Assembly (NCBI GenBank): GCA_027622555.1
Contig: JAQBYJ010000012.1
Span: 1-64,000, forward strand
Origin: Verrucomicrobiota bacterium
GTDB taxonomy: Bacteria > Verrucomicrobiota > Verrucomicrobiia > Opitutales > UBA2995
Direction of reading: 5' to 3'
Length of the DNA stretch: 64,000 bases
In this document: positions 63,080 through 64,000 of the stretch, piece after piece
Layout of the letters: each line of letters begins with the position of its first letter
Position numbering within the stretch: position 1 is the first letter of the stretch
Notes under the pieces: model-generated
Told to the model about the DNA's origin: nothing
The model's input: the letters and a program-made list of their open reading frames with translations, nothing else
The model's database searches: none
Program-made: the position numbers and the translations under genes

Positions 63080-64000
63080 ATGACACCCAAAGGTTTCACC
63101 AGTTTAGGTAAATTCATCGGCATTAAAGAAAAGAACAACGACTTCGCGTTGATAGTTTCAGAGGTTGAGGCCAACGCTGCGGCCGTTTTTACCCGAAGCA
63201 CTTTTTGTGGAGCGCCGGTAACCTTGGGCAAAGAGCTTATCAAGGCAGGCAAAGCCCAAGCCTTCCTAATAACCAGCGGCATCTCAAATGTTGCAACGGG
63301 GCAGCAAGGGCTTGATAACGCACGACAAGAAATGGAAGCTGTGGGAGCTGAGCTCGAGATTGAACCAAATCTGGTGCTCCCTAATTCAACCGGCGTAATT
63401 GGGGTCCAATTGCCGATGGGAAAAATCTTGAAGGCAATCTCAGGATGTAAGGATGCATTGAGAGCCGATAATTGGGAAGCTACGGCTGAGGCCATCATGA
63501 CCACGGACACCCACTCCAAACTGGTACGGCGCAAAGTAGGAAATGCTGTTCTCATTGGTATGGCAAAGGGCGCAGGAATGATTGAACCGAATATGGCAAC
63601 CATGTTGTCTTTTTGGGTCACCGATGCCGATATTCAGGGCAGCGATTTACAAGCGTTGCTCAAACGCGTGGTCGATAAATCCTTCAACTGCCTGAGCATA
63701 GATACCGATACAAGTACCAGCGACACAGTAGCTATAATGGCAAACGGTCTGGCCGGGAAAGTTGATCTCGCAGAATTTGAAGCCGCGTTTCTTGAAGCAG
63801 CTGTGATTCTTTCAAAACAAATTGTCTTTGACGGAGAAGGGGCAACCAAGCTCATTGAAGTCGTTGTTTCTGGAGCTGTTGATGAGGATCAGGCTAAAAA
63901 AATGGCCAAATCTGTAGTTAACTCACCCTTGGTAAAAACCGCAGTCTATGGCGCAGATGCCAATTGGGGTAGAGTGGCCATGGCTCTTGGAAAGACCTTT
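63080..64000 (+). CDS. argJ: Bifunctional glutamate N-acetyltransferase/amino-acid acetyltransferase ArgJ (partial, right edge)
   Basis: 307 codons are inside the window with no stop, so about 80-90 residues are missing. The family start PKGFTSLGKFIGIKEKNNDF, oxyanion-type LVLPNSTGVIGVQLPM (about 97-112) and the autocleavage site EPNMATMLSFW (cleaved before the Thr) are present, plus SFNCLSIDTDTSTSDTV (typical). The usual VNSGNANACTG segment is altered to ITSGISNVATG. ArgJ moves the acetyl group between ornithine and glutamate in arginine synthesis; the altered loop might reflect a narrower specificity. Confidence 0.92.
   Translation, partial: MTPKGFTSLGKFIGIKEKNNDFALIVSEVEANAAAVFTRSTFCGAPVTLGKELIKAGKAQAFLITSGISNVATGQQGLDNARQEMEAVGAELEIEPNLVLPNSTGVIGVQLPMGKILKAISGCKDALRADNWEATAEAIMTTDTHSKLVRRKVGNAVLIGMAKGAGMIEPNMATMLSFWVTDADIQGSDLQALLKRVVDKSFNCLSIDTDTSTSDTVAIMANGLAGKVDLAEFEAAFLEAAVILSKQIVFDGEGATKLIEVVVSGAVDEDQAKKMAKSVVNSPLVKTAVYGADANWGRVAMALGKTF

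Overview
The window looks like a chromosomal segment of a marine-type Verrucomicrobiota bacterium, probably class Opitutae. This is inferred from gene content only: an ECF sigma/FecR/STN-receptor surface-signalling set, three formylglycine-type sulfatases, DUF1080 proteins, Gfo/Idh and AP-endonuclease-2-type isomerases, TRAP and ribose-type ABC uptake, NHL-type beta-propellers and short (TGTAGGAG) palindromic repeats. Planctomycetes or Lentisphaerae-like relatives cannot be excluded without a search.

1-2400 (minus strand): ECF sigma factor, FecR-type anti-sigma factor and the N-terminal part of a TonB-dependent receptor with an STN domain. 2.9-11.3 kb (plus strand): a probable sugar-acid/sugar uptake and catabolism cluster with a complete TRAP transporter (dctPQM), a beta-hydroxyacid dehydrogenase, a sugar-phosphate-isomerase-like TIM barrel and a complete ribose-type ABC importer. 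11.3-23.4 kb: information processing and housekeeping: holA, cinA, a short cysteine-poor uvrC, a SulP transporter, a MazG-like pyrophosphohydrolase, recA-mnmE-mnmG and trmB. A perfect ParB-binding parS palindrome lies inside mnmG, suggesting this part is close to the replication origin. 23.5-30.1 kb: the full F1Fo ATP synthase operon atpBEFHAGDC. 30.2-31.4 kb: folE2 and tRNA-Ile(CAT).

31.4-48.4 kb: polysaccharide-related accessory region: three sulfatases, a lipoprotein with two DUF1080 domains, two paralogous propeller proteins (one Sec, one Tat), small oxidoreductase/hydrolase/VOC genes, and a compact minus-strand operon (GH88-type unsaturated glucuronidase, isomerase, Gfo/Idh dehydrogenase, SDR) next to an XRE-cupin regulator. 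The most likely theme is desulfation and breakdown of sulfated, uronate-containing algal or animal glycans. Several TGTAGGAG palindromes sit at gene borders here.

48.5-50.7 kb: a toxin-antitoxin island with two parD copies, one with a toxin truncated after 15 codons and one with an intact parE, separated by a higBA pair and flanked by two copies of a 137-bp repeat. 51.0-64.0 kb: another DUF1080 protein, a D-lactate-type dehydrogenase, a stand-alone AAA ATPase preceded by three ACGC-N6-GCGT dyads, an Ada-like methyltransferase, glycosyltransferase and epimerase, gnd, moaE, a large membrane protein with a methyltransferase, and the 5' part of argJ, which runs off the right edge.

The strongest items for follow-up are the parS site in mnmG, the UvrC variant without its iron-sulfur cysteines, the duplicated and partly disarmed toxin-antitoxin locus, the covarying palindromic repeat family, and the ATPase with its own dyad array.
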